Under the pieces are notes generated by a model, which worked only from the letters and a program-made list of their open reading frames with translations, ran no database searches and was not told the origin of the DNA. DNA of 64,000 nucleotides. Origin: Paramarasmius palmivorus. Lineage: Eukaryota > Basidiomycota > Agaricomycetes > Agaricales > Marasmiaceae. How positions within the stretch are numbered: the stretch's first letter is position 1; every line of letters begins with the position of its first letter. The stretch spans positions 682,001 through 746,000 of the forward strand of contig JAYKXP010000008.1 in NCBI GenBank assembly GCA_037176845.1, given 5' to 3'. Position numbers and translations under genes: made by a program. Of the stretch, positions 45,677-57,897 are shown one piece after another.

Positions 45677-48053
45677 TTATGGTGGCACGTTGGGATCGAG
45701 TTGTACTCTGCTCGCCACCACCTGGATTAGCCTGGCCGTTGTCATCAACGGATCCCACACGCTTTCAAACAACTTGGCGTCGTGCTCCTTCAACCTCTCT
45801 TCCAACGTTCCACGTATCGTAGTGACCGTGCTCTCTCACTGCCTGCTGCATGATTTCGATGACTTTCTCTTCGATGAGAGGAAGTACATGCTCGAACGAT
45901 GGCGCAGGTGCGGGTGACGCAGGAGGTGAGTTCAAGACGCTCTCTCTATAAGCATTGACCGCGGCCTCAAGGGTCCTGATATGTTCATCATCAGATTCAC
46001 GCTTTTTTTCGAGGGCATGAAGACGGTCCTGTATCTGGTATATGGTCAATAATATAGCCAAATTGCAAACATGGCAGATGACTTACTGCAACAATGTCAG
46101 CTGCATACTGTTTATCATCTTCTCTTGCTTTTGTGATAGCTTCCTTCAACTCTGAATACCGCGTTACCAGCCCAGCTGCTTCATCGCCTAATTCCCGTAT
46201 CTCGCTATCCATCTCGTTGATCGTGGATTGCATGGCACGCATCTTTTGCATTTTGCCAGCCAGAGGTGGTGATGTTTCAGGTTCTGCTTCGGTTGTGGAA
46301 GGTGCTGATGCAGAATTCTGGTCGAGATATGCATACTCTTCGTTGTTAGGGTCCAATAAGCTATTAACCTGTTCGTGGAAATCGTGGGATTGGATGGCCA
46401 TATCATTTTCGATAACTTGGAGCTGTTCTTCGAGGCGCCAAAGTGCACTTTCCATCTCCTGAAGGTCATCCATAGAGGGTCCTGGAGGTGCTAGTGGAAG
46501 TACTGGGGGCGCAGCGTAGGTGCAGCCACAGGCTCAGAAACGTCGTTAGAGAGCCGTCGACGTTTGAGAGGTCGGGATGAAGGGCCTTCCTGTTTGTCGT
46601 CCACGTCCATCTTGTCGTCACTGTTGCTCGACTGATCCTGGCCACCGAGATCCTTCACCAATGCATCTGCCTTTGCAATGCGAAGGTTCAGAGTCTCCGT
46701 TAGCCTCAACAGCTCCCTCAGAGCCTCTTCGTTCTTTCTATCTTTCTCGACCTCCTTACTGCTCTTTGAAGCTTCTCCCATAGGCCAACTATTTGATTCC
46801 ACGAGTCTCTTCATAGCAGCATTCATTGCAGCCTGCTCCTCATCACGCTTCACCCGTAATGCCTTCAACTTTTGGATCACGTCTGGACGTCCTGACCTTA
46901 AACTCGTGAGGGCCTCGAGTTCGCGTATCTGTTGCTCAAGACGCTGAAGCGTTTTTCGATGGGTATCGCGGGCAGATATTGTTCTAGTGTCATGATGTTA
47001 GTCTAGTTGAAGATCAAGTTGAAGGAGCTCACTTTGTTCTTTCTTCCCATAGTCGTTGTCTTTCTTCGAGTGGTGGTTCTTTTGGCGGCGGTTGTACCGG
47101 TGTTGTAGACCGTGCTGAAGCCAGAAGAGAAGGATTTAGGGTCGGTGGAACAGGTATTGACGGTGTCTGTTTGAACACCGATATTCCTGCAGATGTTGGA
47201 GGCGGCATGGCCGGTGCTGAGGCGATTATGGGAGGAGCAGGAGTAGTAGAAGTCCAGATAGATGCAGTACTCCTTGGAGGTGTAGCTGCAGTTGCACCTG
47301 AAGATGATCGTCGTGCAGGTTGCTGTTGTGGAGAGGTGCAGGAGGTAATCTTGGGGGTGGCTGCTCTGGTGGAGGTGGTGCCTTTGGAGTAGTATCACGT
47401 CTCCTCGGGTCTGATGTAGTTGTAACTATCAGTCTTTGCACGGTCAATTGTAGGTGCCAACCCGGTCGTGGATGGACGTCTCGACTTTCCAAGTGGAGTG
47501 GTATTGGTACTAGTGACTGGAGCTGGGTTATCAACAGACATACGATCTTCTGATGGGGGACGACGACGTGAACCGAAAGGTGGAGAATCTCGTCGAGGAG
47601 GTCGTGAAGGAGAGCTATTTTCCGGCCATAGGACTGTTCATCTCTGCTCCGTGACCTTCCACGACGATCCGCTGGTGAGCGTGAGGGTCCACGTCGCTTG
47701 TTAGGACCCCAACCCTCATCGCGGTAACGAGAGGGGTTCAGGAGATCTTGAACGCGACCTGCGTCTATGAGCAGGGCCCATGTCGCGTGGTGGGGAATGT
47801 TCAGGCGTGTCTGGGAGATCTAAATAACGAGGGGGTCTGATATGTTGTGCGTCGTCCCACTCGGGTTCGTCTGGATGAGCGAATTTGCAGCTGCTAGACG
47901 ACCTGGGACACGGCTGGCTTGGTGAACGAGGACGACCTATACGATTGAAGAACTGAAACAAGAACAAGCTGGTGGTTCAAAAACAAGATGTGATTCAAAG
48001 TGACAGTTACATACATTACATCTCCGTGTCTTCCATCCAGGGCCAGGCGCCAT
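45677..48053 (-). CDS. CCCH zinc-finger and coiled-coil nuclear protein
   Basis: The ATG at 48053 begins MAPGPGWKTRRCN; across an intron it continues FFNRIGRPRSPSQPCPRSSS then SCKFAHPDE, a CCCH finger with an unusually long first spacing. An Arg/Ser-rich stretch (HRRRSRSRSPEP) follows, then a Pro-rich low-complexity region, then long coiled coils (RLEQQIRELEALTSL; ENDMAIQSHDFHEQV; MRAMQSTINEMDSEIREL). The proposed end is ARLIQVVASRVQLDPNVPP with TAA at 45677-45679, reached by a 43-base intron near 45800-45842. This resembles basidiomycete CCCH proteins linked to RNA processing, but I cannot name it. Between 47150 and 47750 the frame changes several times. One step near 47735 looks like a missing base; the others may be introns I placed badly. 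Confidence 0.6.
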
Positions 48054-48533
48054 CCTTTTCAAGCTTTCGACAAAGTTGGGGAGGTACAGTCCAAGAAAAG
48101 GAATTTCCCTCAAAAATTATGTAACCGGCTCTGTGCTCGATCTATTACTCTGGGCTGAGAAGCAGTCTAATTTTGTCGACTAACGTTCACAAAGACTCGT
48201 AAAATTCATTGAATTTACTCATAAAAAAAACACGGAGAGCAAGTAGGAAAGCGAGGTGCGGTATGCGGTATGCGGATGTCATGCTGTCTAGGGATATGAA
48301 GTGTTGATCTAGTCTAGCGTCCATGAAGGAAAAAGGATAGGTAAGAAGTGTGCAAGAGTGTACAACAAAGAACATGAAGGAAACAAAGAGGAATGCCACA
48401 TTCAAGAAATGTAAAGCCCTACACGATGGCAAAATAAATCCGATATCAACCTCGCCAGCGACTAGATGTCAAATCCCTCCTTTTTTTCTTCCCGCAGTTC
48501 CTCGTAATTGAATGGACTTGTTCGTATATTCCA
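48054..48533. other. Spacer without a recognised gene
   Basis: It lies between the CCCH gene's start and the channel gene's stop. No coding signal above background. It must hold the CCCH promoter. Confidence 0.4.
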
Positions 48534-51500
48534 TCAACCATCCATGCCCCGCATGATCGCTTTACGTCCTTTGCTCTTTCTAGCACGTAGATGTGCAGCC
48601 ACCGAACCTTCAGGTGCCTTGAACCCAAGGAAGTTGGCAGGTGGAGCTGGCATAGGCGAAATAGGCGAGCTGGGGTGAATGTACATTTCTGGAGGTTGAG
48701 AAGGATGTGCAGAAAGTCCAACACCAGTCGTAGGCATCCCAGGCGCTAATCTCTCCGGATCGGCGTCGACATCTCCGCCTACAACAACCGGTCTACTTGT
48801 ACCTGCGGCTGCACCCGATGTTGTGCCAGCACTAAGCACTGACGCATCATCACCGGTGTCGTATTCAGAAGGAACGTATGTGCCACTCTCCTGGTCAGCC
48901 CATACAACAGGCAGAGGCGCTTCGTGTCCGATGATACCCAGCTGTCGACAGTAGTATTGCACAGCGGCATGGAAAGCCGTCTTGCGTGTAACACGAGCTC
49001 CCCAGTCTTGCCATGTCCTGTGCAAGGAGGCGTGTAAGCCTTCTGTCACGAAATGGAAATAGAAAGTAACTCACGCGTTGTGTCCCATACCAATAGTCAG
49101 CTCCAAATACTTCTGATACTTGATGTTCTGCACCATGATACTCGTAGCCGGCTCGAACCACCTATTCTCCTCCGTCGACAACCAGTTATTCATACAAGCC
49201 TCGAGCGCATCAATCTTCTCCAACGGTGTCCTCCATGCGACCTGTATCGTACAGTTCTCGAACATCTTGCCGGAGCGGCCGTACATTCGTGCTATTTACG
49301 ATAATGGGCGCCATCGGTAGAAAGCAAAATAGAAGGGGTAATTGAGCGCCCGATTGTGACTTGGAGAAGGGGTTTGACTTACATGAACTTGTTGAACAGT
49401 TGACTGTTGAAGTAATAGGTTTCTGTGCCATCGACACGTGTGAATACGGTCTGTAGATTACGAATTGATACACCCAATCCTGCAAACCGATGTAACGACG
49501 AAGACTTACAGCGAACAGACCCATCTTTTTGACGATGAGATTTTCCTCTACGTGAACAAAATGTCAGCGGGTAACCAAGGCAGGGAAGACAATCCCGTAC
49601 CATCAACGAAAACTCTGTCACCCGTGTCGAAAGGGATGCGTCACAAACAAGAACATGATGGCATCAAACGCGTTGGATGCAGCGTTCTTGAATATGAACG
49701 AAGCCGCGATACCAATCGAGTAGATAGACGCCAACGAATCTCCAACTTCGACTCCAAAGACCTGTAAGGCACATGCTTAGCACGACGCAATACACCGCAG
49801 GTGATAAAATACCTGAAGACTGATGAAGAACAGGATGACCAATGCAAAGAACAACAACACTTTGTCCAACGTGCCCAACGCAGCATTCACATCTCTCATA
49901 CTCCTCGCAAGGGACCTTCGCTCCTTGTACACCTTGAGAACGGTCGTCTTGATCTCGTGTCGACTGATATCACCATTATTGTCCTTGTCAAAGACGCGGA
50001 AAGCCGTCTCAGCCTCTTCAGGTGTATCAAATGCGACATGAAAGTCCGTCGGTAGCAGGTAATTGCGAGGTGCATGAGGAGGCTTGAACGCGTAGTATAT
50101 CGATCGTGCGAGTCTCTGCGATAATCAATGGATGTCAATTATTGGCCCACAAAGGCGTGAAACGCGTACTTTTGCTTCCCATCTACTCCAACGCCACCCA
50201 AGCCCAAGATTTCGGCAGCATTGACTTCTTCACCCTTGATATTTCGGGCGTCGTGGAGAACCGCTGTCTTGAGAGCCTTGGCAGCTGCTGCGAGCGTATC
50301 TGCAGCGTCCCGTCCTTCATTGACCGAAGGTCTGGGTGAATCACGTCCTGGAGTCGGAGGATAACGGTGAGGCGAGCCATTGTCCATGGTCGGAATATGA
50401 AAGAATGGGAGTAGTCCCAGACGGTGAATGACCACCAGAAGACGGAGCTTGACGATTCAAGACACCAAGCTCGTGAGTTTCCTGAGTAGGGGAGGACGTT
50501 CGTTGATGCTTGTCCCCAAGGACGTGATTACCGCTTGCGAAATGGGGAGTGCTACCAGTTGGACTAATCTCATCCGTCGCTTGTCGTCGACCGGACATCA
50601 ACAGCCATGAACTGCGGTTCGCCTTTTTGCCCTTGTCTTTTCCACTCATCATCGTGCTCTTCCTTGATGAACCAACAACCGTCTTATCGGCATCCTCGAC
50701 ATCTGCATCGTCTCCTTCGTCATGCGCAGTGGAGGTACTCTTCCATTGGAAATGATCCCGTTCTATAACGGGCGTACCAAAGAGTGGCGTCCTGAAGCCA
50801 GACCGCGGGCGAGGTGTACCACGTGACGAGAATTTGGGCCGATAGTCGCGAAGTTTCTCGATGGTCTTCAACGCGCCGGTCAAGTCATCGAGACGTTCCT
50901 TGTACGCAGTGCGATGGAACGCAAACGCAATAGCATGGCTAAGCATCTTCTTGCGCACAGACGACCAAAGTGAGGAAGAATAAGAATTCGACGACTTGGT
51001 ACATTCTTCTGGTGTACTGTGCCCGACTGTCCTCGGAATGATCGACGTTGTATAGTTTGAAGATGTGCCCGAATATGATGACCCAGCTTACCCAACCACT
51101 GGCGGCGTAAAAGGCTGGTTTGGCAGTGTTTTTGACAGAGTTGTACATCTCGACACGGCTTTTGATCTCTTCTGAGATGTGACCCCATACTGCGGCGATG
51201 AAGAAGGTGAAGATGGCTGGGACGATGTCGATGATGAGAGCGAGGTACCAAGAGATGAGCAGGTTCGCAGCAGCCCAGAACAACCATGCCTGAACGTTAT
51301 CCTTGACATACCGACGGTGGTCTGTCGGGTCGTCCTTGTACCAATAGAAATGGATAAGAATGCCAGGGGCGACAAGTACACCGGCAAGGAACGTCGATCC
51401 AATGAGGGACGAAAATAAAAGTGTGATAATGCCGCTTGAACCCCCAACCTTTACGCTTCTGCGCTACTCCCATCCTCTGCTCAAACTTTGCTTCCTCATC

Positions 51501-51951
51501 ACCAAGGTCCTCTTCACCACTCCAATCAAAGTCGCTCTCATTCTCTTCTTCATCTGTGCCGGTTGTTGATGGCGGCCCTGACGACGGCTGAGGCTGATTG
51601 TGATAATACGGTGCAGTAGGTTGTCGAAACGTATCGTCGTGGTAATGAACCTTTGGTTTTTCCTCTGGCGAATCTCTGCCCTTTGGAATGTTTCTCGTCC
51701 TCGAGCATGTTCACGCGAGAGCGATAAGCAGGAGACGGAGGATATTCGGAGTAAGGACTGTTATTCTGAAAGAAGATGGTCTGTGCGAGATTAGAAGTGC
51801 TAGCCTGTGCACGATAAGGGGGACTAGCAGGGAGACCTAGTTCTTCCTGAGAAGTTGAGAGGACTGGGTCGGGGAGAGGGAGATGTAGGCTCGTGCGTGC
51901 AGCTGTTGGAGCCTTGTCACCGCTGTCCGCTAACGGTTCCTTCTTGTCCAT
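48534..51951 (-). CDS. MscS-type mechanosensitive channel with EF hand (MSY family)
   Basis: The start is MDKKEPLADSGDKAPTAART; a long disordered head follows. Membrane segments include FWAAANLLISWYLALIIDIV with PAIFTFFIAAVWG, and a later ASGWVSWVIIFGHIF. A cytosolic loop is Ser-rich. An EF-hand loop FDKDNNGDISRHEI lies at about 49970-50010. After it come the pore helix and hinge: FALVILFFISLQVFGVE, then SFIFKNAASNAFDAIMFLFV, then THPFDTGDRVF. The tail has SIMVQNIKYQKYLELTIGMG and WQDWGARVTRKTAFHAAVQ, ending in a disordered region. EF hand followed by MscS is the architecture of fungal Msy1/Msy2, endoplasmic-reticulum channels that regulate calcium after hypo-osmotic shock. The gene has about ten introns; junctions in the 51.4 kb region are approximate. 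Confidence 0.85.
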
Positions 51952-52254
51952 CCCTGATGGTCACACGGGAATTACTTTGCTGGCAGGCCTGCTCCGAAAG
52001 CTGTTGCGATAATGACAGAAGTGCCACAAGTTGGTTATATACAGAATCAACGCCGTGAAAATCGCCGAGAGAAATTTTATCCTGGAAACAAGTGATGTCA
52101 GCGGTACCCCCGATCCAAGGGTACAAAAAATTCGAGCTGTCTCCTATGCAGAAGCATGCTATTTCTGTGAGGTGTATAGTACTCCAAAGTAGCTAGGAAT
52201 ATTTACGCGAAGAGTAGTAGTTAAATAATCCATGGAGAAATACAAGGCTAAACG
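51952..52254. other. Upstream region of the channel gene
   Basis: No gene recognised. It probably contains the promoter and 5' leader of the MSY-like gene. Confidence 0.35.
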
Positions 52255-52519
52255 CTAGCGTAGGCTGCGAGGTAACCGTCCCATTTCACGTTTCGCTTCT
52301 GGACTCTCCGTTCCCCGGAGTCCGAAAGAGGGTCTTCCGACAACAAGGCCTTTTCTGCCCTTGTCTGCCCGAATGGCCGCCATCGAGGCACAATCACGAC
52401 TGTGGAGAGAGAATCATGATATCTCTCGACGCCTTGTATGGAATACAGGTATAGTCGCAGTTCATCCTGAAGCACTCCAAATAGACTTACAGCACCCCAG
52501 GGATCACATCGTTCTTCAT
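52255..52519 (-). CDS. Possible 57-residue protein, spliced
   Basis: An ATG at 52519 opens MKNDVIPGVL; a 91-base intron with a good GTAAGT donor and CTCTCCACAG acceptor (52400-52490) joins in frame to RDCASMAAIRADKGRKGLVV, ending in TAG at 52255-52257. There is no homology I recognise. The splice sites are convincing; whether the transcript is coding is not. It could be the 3' part of a longer gene or a non-coding RNA. Confidence 0.25.
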
Positions 52520-52994
52520 TTTCGTCTGTGATAGTGGCGTCGACCAAGCGCCGTCAAAGTGGAGTGCTCACTGACAACCTTTCCAAGGGTCCATGAGGTC
52601 AGTGGCACACCCAAGAGCCCCCAAACACGCTTTCAGAGTCCAATGTATGTATATATTCAGACCGCATACCGCGAACCTTACATGACTATGTAAATCTACC
52701 ACATATTCTACACTAGCGTGCACCATTCGTAAATCGAAAAAAAAGGGTGAGAGGTGAGAGTCGTAAAGCATCATTCCATCCGTAACTACGTATCGTCATT
52801 TTTAGTACAAAGGAGCAACTAGTAGAAGCCAGCGGATAGAAGTAAAACAGGGTAGATGAAGCAGGAGGAGGTTGGAGGTATCCGAGCGTTTTAATAAAAG
52901 ACAAAAAGGCGGAAAGGGAAAAAGATAAAGCAATAAACAAGACTAGAAAGAAACAAATACAGTACCGAAACAAAGATATGATTGTTCATCAAGA
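52520..52994. other. Spacer without a recognised gene
   Basis: It is AT-rich with purine-rich tracts (about 52890-52960). No coding signal. Confidence 0.35.
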
Positions 52995-54436
52995 TCACCA
53001 GTTGTTGAACCATCGAGCAGGGGGCGGTCTACGAGGACCAGGCTTGCGACGGAACACGACTTGTTCCTCTTCTTCCTCCTCCTCTTCGTCGTCATCAATT
53101 TCTTCACGAATGATTTCGACAGCAGTCGTCCGAGGAATTGCAGTACTTGAATGCACTTCGACGGGTTCAGGAGTAGGGAAGGCAACTAGCCTTGTGCTCG
53201 ATGGTGGAGGAACAAATTGAGTTTCGGTAGCGGTGACTGTCTGTATATGTGTTTCGATCTGAGTCTCGGAAATGACCAAAGGTGGAAGTTCTTTGAATTG
53301 CTAGAAAAGAAACACAAGTCAGCATACTGAACAACAAACACAGAAATGGGGGGGAAAGGCTAATGGTCCATGCAACGACGGTATCCAAAAATGATAGTAT
53401 CATATCATATATCACATGTGACCGTGGCGGTCCACGGACGTAGAAACACGATCGAGATTGATCGGTCAAAACGCGGTACGCGTCGTTGAATGGCCATTAG
53501 CCAAAGGAAACGGACGGGGGGACAGAACAAAAACACCGTAGGTCCCCCAAGCCCGGACGAAGGAGGAGGGGGGGCAGCGAGGGGATTCATACGGACAATA
53601 CATGAAGCAAGAAAACGCTCGAATATGAATAACCTCCTTCGTCTCAAAGCTCGGAACGGCGCGGGACTGGCGGAGGTTGTACCTTGGCTGGTTTACGCTT
53701 GGATCCCGCGGGTTCATAGACGTATTCCTCTTCATATGTCGATGGGTTATCAGTACCAAGAGCACTATACAAGAGATGAGTTGATGAGCGCGTCCAGAGG
53801 AAACCATGATCCCTTACATTAATTGCTCCATGATCCAAGATTCACGACGAGAGGCATCATGCTCCCTACGGTTAATGTTTTCTTCACGTTTGCCAATTTC
53901 TCTTTCTCTTTCAGCAACCTTGAGCTCCCGGTCCAGAATCTCGTCGATACGAGGGCTGGCCCAGCCGGGAGGTGCGAGTGAGTCTTCCTTGACAATCTCC
54001 TTGATCACGGTTTGAATGGGTCCGGTGATAGTTTCGACGGTCGTTGCGGCCTGACAAGGTGGGCAGAGAACCGGAGACGGTGAAGGAATAACACCACCTG
54101 GGGCACCGGCGAGAAGCTCGGCCTCACGTCGAGCTACCTCAGCTTCACGTAGGGCAACTGCGCTTTCACGAGCGATGAGTTCCTTGGTTCGCTTTGGTGT
54201 AAGGTAGCCCCAGACACTATTTTGGTTTCCTCCTTCACCACCTTCCGGGTTACCAAAAGGCGAGTTGTTGGAGTTGAATGAGAGCAGTACTGCTAGCAAT
54301 GCTAGCACTAGGGATAGGACGAGAAGGAGAGTGGTTGAAGAAATTGTTCGGTGGTGGTGGTGAGAAGAAGACCTTTCCCTTTCGCTACGGTGACGACGGT
54401 GCTCATCATGATGAGAAGAAGACGTTGGGTGAGCCA
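52995..54436 (-). CDS. Single-pass membrane protein with coiled coil
   Basis: The ATG at 54436 opens a His/Ser/Arg-rich cytosolic head (MAHPTSSSHHDEHRRHRS). A transmembrane helix TLLLVLSLVLALLAVLLSF follows, then a heptad-rich region RESAVALREAEVARREAELL and DRELKVAEREREIGKREENI. Downstream are a Pro/Thr-rich region and an acidic run before VVFRRKPGPRRPPPARW, stop at 52995-52997. An exon at about 53678-53767 (ALGTDNPSTYEEEYVYEP) joins by an intron of about 375 bases to the last exon (QFKELPPLVISE). If that intron is retained, the protein ends VQPPPVPRRSEL instead. I do not recognise the family; it looks like a membrane-anchored spacer or tether. Confidence 0.62.
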
Positions 54437-54876
54437 TCCTGACGCTAAAAGAAACATAAACTTTTTTTAATTTTCCCCCAAAAAACACCTGAAAAAAGTG
54501 ACGATACCTAATTGAGGAGCTGGGCGACAAGGAGGTAGCAGTCGTTGGACGTAGGATGGACGTGGTGAGGGATTCTTTACGGTGTGAGCGCGACAGATTC
54601 GTAGCTGGTCAAGGGGGACAGGTCGTTGAAGAAGGAGATGATGGAGGTAACGCAACAAGATGTAAATTTGGGGTTCAACTTGGGCCAAAATGCTTGCCTA
54701 TTTCAGCAACTTCAACATGACACGTGATCCTACACGAGGCCACCACGTGGCAACGCGATTCTATTGTGACTCAGTGTCACAGGTGTGACTATTCATTGTC
54801 TCGACAGGCGGTGTCACACGCGGTCACACGAGGCAGCTTGGTGTGCAAACAGTTGTCTGCTGCATACGCTCACGAC
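54437..54876. promoter_or_regulatory. Divergent promoter region
   Basis: It is 440 bases between two genes transcribed away from each other (membrane protein and NUR1). It contains repeated TGTCACA/TGTGAC blocks at about 54769-54832, including GTGTCACACGCGGTCACACG, a possible protein-binding palindrome cluster. Confidence 0.45.
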
Positions 54877-56184
54877 ATGGCACTCAGGCGTCTCGCACAA
54901 AGTAATGCTGCTGCTGCCGGTTCTCCAGCTCAGCCAGTAACCCCAAAACCTCGTCCTCGTCAATCTATAGGTGTTCATCAATCTCCAGCTAGTACACCTT
55001 CAATTTCTTCTTCAATACCTTTCGACTGGGAAGCAGCAAGACTCAGAAGACCAGCTCCTTATGCGACCCCAGGAAGGAAAAGCACAAGTGCTTCAGCCAC
55101 AGGAACACCCTGCACGAAAAGCAGTAATTCGCAAAAAGGGTTTTGTCGAAAAGTAATTCAAATCCTTTCACTTTTCATGTCTTTTTTCTTGTTCACGCGT
55201 CAATCAATATAGAGTCAAGTCAATACCTTCTCGAATTGCATTCGAAATCGCGTTGTTTCCTCATAACGTGCCTCTACCAACATCAAAGACGTCTGCAGCC
55301 GTGCTCGGCGGTCTATTGCACTTTATCCATCTATGTGTTCCGAATAAGTCAATCGCGTTCCATGCGTGGACCAGATTCGGAGTGGAATAATATGATACGA
55401 GATAGTGAGGGAAGCTCGTGGTTTGATTGGGTGCGTCGTTAGCCTGCTATATCCACCACACAAAACGCTGATTACCTCAAAGACGATACCAATGACAATC
55501 CTTCTCTTGGGCATCTCTGTCATGAACGCCATCTACGCCTTTACACGAATCAGACTCTACCGTCTACACCGCAAAACAGACCCCATCAATTCTCCCAATG
55601 CCAAGTTTGTTAATGCAGAGCTCGACTTTGAGCCATTGGAAATCCCACCATTGATGACACGTCTTCGTTCCGGTGCATGGCGCGCGTTCATCTCGTTTTG
55701 GCGGTTCCTTTTAGGTATGAAGCCACTACCAAAGAACGGTAATGGTGCAAGGAAAGCCTCTAGAGTGCAGCAGCTCGAGGTTTGGACCCCTGGTGAACTC
55801 GAGTTGACGCTGTTCAATATTTATTCTCCTGCACATGCTCTGCTGTGGATGGGAACGAGCTCTTCGAATTGGATTATTATGATCTTGCTTATGGGCATTG
55901 TTGGGCTACAAGCAAGTGTTATTTCGGCTTCTGTTCACCACTGGTACTGACGCTGGTCTTTTAGTTGAATGTGACAGTCACCTACTATACACAATTGCTT
56001 AAAGACAAGGAGGTTCTCGCAGCAGAGGTTATGAACGAATACAACGAAGGAGTGAGTGGTTCTATACCTCGACATACCAAAGCTAACATTCCTTCAGTTT
56101 GTGTATCCACGAATTAACCCTATTCGAAAAGACGTTGCAATAATGACACACCAATCAGAGGTGGTGAATGTTTGGGAAGATTGA
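54877..56184 (+). CDS. NUR1: Nuclear rim protein NUR1-like (DUF2418)
   Basis: The N-terminus is disordered (MALRRLAQSNAAAAGSPAQP) with RRPAPYATP. Then RKAVIRKKGFVEK leads into VKSIPSRIAFEIALFPHNVP and a first membrane segment TSAAVLGGLLHFIHLCV. After SSWFDW a second segment follows (MTILLLGISVMNAIYAFTR). The end has FNIYSPAHALLWMGTSSSNW, a third segment IIMILLMGIVGLQ, and FVYPRINPIRKDVAIMTHQS. This is the Nur1/Mug154 family, which with Lem2/Heh1 anchors rDNA and silent chromatin at the inner nuclear membrane. At about 55342 the frame steps by one base between HLCV and RISQSRS, so the sequence has one extra base there or a local indel. The stop is at 56182-56184. Confidence 0.8.
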
Positions 56185-56326
56185 ACTTTTGCACATATGT
56201 AGACGAGCATTGAACATTTTGCATTGCAATTGATACAGTAGTAGAGTAGTAATTTACGACCAGTGACGAGAATTCAGACGCGCGACGCGACTTTCCGGAA
56301 TTTACCTCTTAGACTTTGCCATTCTC

Positions 56327-57775
56327 ATGCTCAGACTTTATTCAGCACCAAGATGTCTTTGGCGTCGCAGCTACAGTGTTGGCACTAAATACCCTTCAAC
56401 TATAGAAATACTAGGCCAACACTATCCCACAGACCAAATAACCAACATAACACCCTCAATCATTTCCAAACTCCCACTCCGCCTACACACTCAACCAGGT
56501 CATCCACTATGCACCCTCCGCACTCTCATCGAATCCCACTGGCCAGACTTTTCACACATCTCCTCCCTCTCACCTCTAGTTACCCCCTACAAAAACTTTG
56601 ACGAACTCTCCTTCCCAGCAGACCACCCCGGTCGCTCAGTAACAGACAGCTACTACATCAACAAAAACCTCATGCTTCGCACGCACGGTACCGCACACGA
56701 AGTCGAGAATATTCAAACAAAATAGAGACAAATGGCTATTAACAGCAGACGTATACCGTCGAGACGAAATCGACGGTTCGCATTACCCGGTTTTTCACCA
56801 AGTGGATGCTGCGAAGTTGTTTGATGCTTCGACGCAGGGGATGAAAGAGGTGGAGGAGGATAATGAGAGGTTGAAGAGGCATTTGGAGATGTCGAATATT
56901 GTTATTGAGGATGTGCCGCATATTTCGGCAGTGAATCCGGTTCAGGAGGGACATGATCCTGTTTATGCAGAGTTGGTGACAAAGAATCTAAAGTTGTCGT
57001 TGAATAGCTTGATTCTCAAGTTGTTTGGTGGGTTGGTACAGGAAGAGGCCGTTGAGGGTGAGGTGGATAGAGGCGTATTTCCCGTTTACGAGTCCGAGTT
57101 TTGAGGTGGAAGTGTTTTTCCGCGGGAAATGGCTGGAGATTCTTGGAAGTGGTGTAGTTAAGCAAACGACGCTGGATACTTCTGGTAAAGTACTCTTTTT
57201 ACGCGTCTTGAATCTATCTAAACGCGCTTTTTTTTACAGGTATACAAGATAAAATTGGTTGGGCATTTGGATTAGGGCTTGGAACGTATGGCTATGGTGC
57301 TTTACTCTATTCCGGATATTCGACTGTTCTGGTCTACGGATCCGAGGTTCCTTTCTCAGTTCAAGCCTGGAGAAATTACAACGTTCAAGCCGTATTCAAA
57401 GTATCCTGCGTGCTACAAGGACGTCAGTTTCTGGACAGCCCAGGGAACTGAGCTTCATGAAAATGATTTCTGTGACTTGGTGCGTGATGTTGCTGGCGAC
57501 TTGGTCGAAGACGTGAAACGAGTAAGTGTTCACTTGTGTTATTGACTGGTCACTAAAGCTTGTTTCAGGTCGACCACTTTGTTCATCCCAAGACGCAAAG
57601 AACGAGTTTATGTTACCGCATCAACTACCGTTCAATGGACAGGTGCGTAATTTACCTTTCAAGTTGGTGTCCTCGGTCTAAACACGCTCTAGGTCCTTTC
57701 CAACGAGAAGCAAACGCAGTACAACACCAAGTCATTTCACGCTTAAAACAAGACTTTGGAGTAGAGATTCGTTGA
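56327..57775 (+). CDS. MSF1: Mitochondrial phenylalanyl-tRNA synthetase
   Basis: A mitochondrial presequence (MLRLYSAPRCLWRRSYSV) precedes the catalytic core: DELSFPADHPGRSVTDSYYI, LMLRTHGTAHEVE, ADVYRRDEIDGSHYPVFHQV, then [40 protein letters not shown] and DIRLFWSTDPRFL. The tRNA anticodon-binding FDX-ACB domain follows (FKPYSKYPACYKDVSFW) and should end with QDFGVEIR. This matches monomeric mitochondrial PheRS. Three apparent one-base extra positions interrupt the frame: near 56706, near 57040, and at the last splice junction near 57640-57692. At the third, a GC donor would rescue the frame. As MSF1 is needed for respiration, sequence error is more likely than loss. Confidence 0.85.
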
Positions 57776-57897
57776 TTAACAGTAATTATCGTAAAAAGGG
57801 TCTACATCATGCTCGACGGTCCATCCTGTGAATACAGATTACATCCACCACCACTCTAATAAACCGTAAACTAGTCGCTAGCACTAGCACGTCACTA

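Noticed and set aside
46094..46462. Open frame opposite the coiled-coil gene
   Set aside because: Low-complexity antisense of the coiled coil, Ser-rich as expected from reversed Glu/Ala codons.
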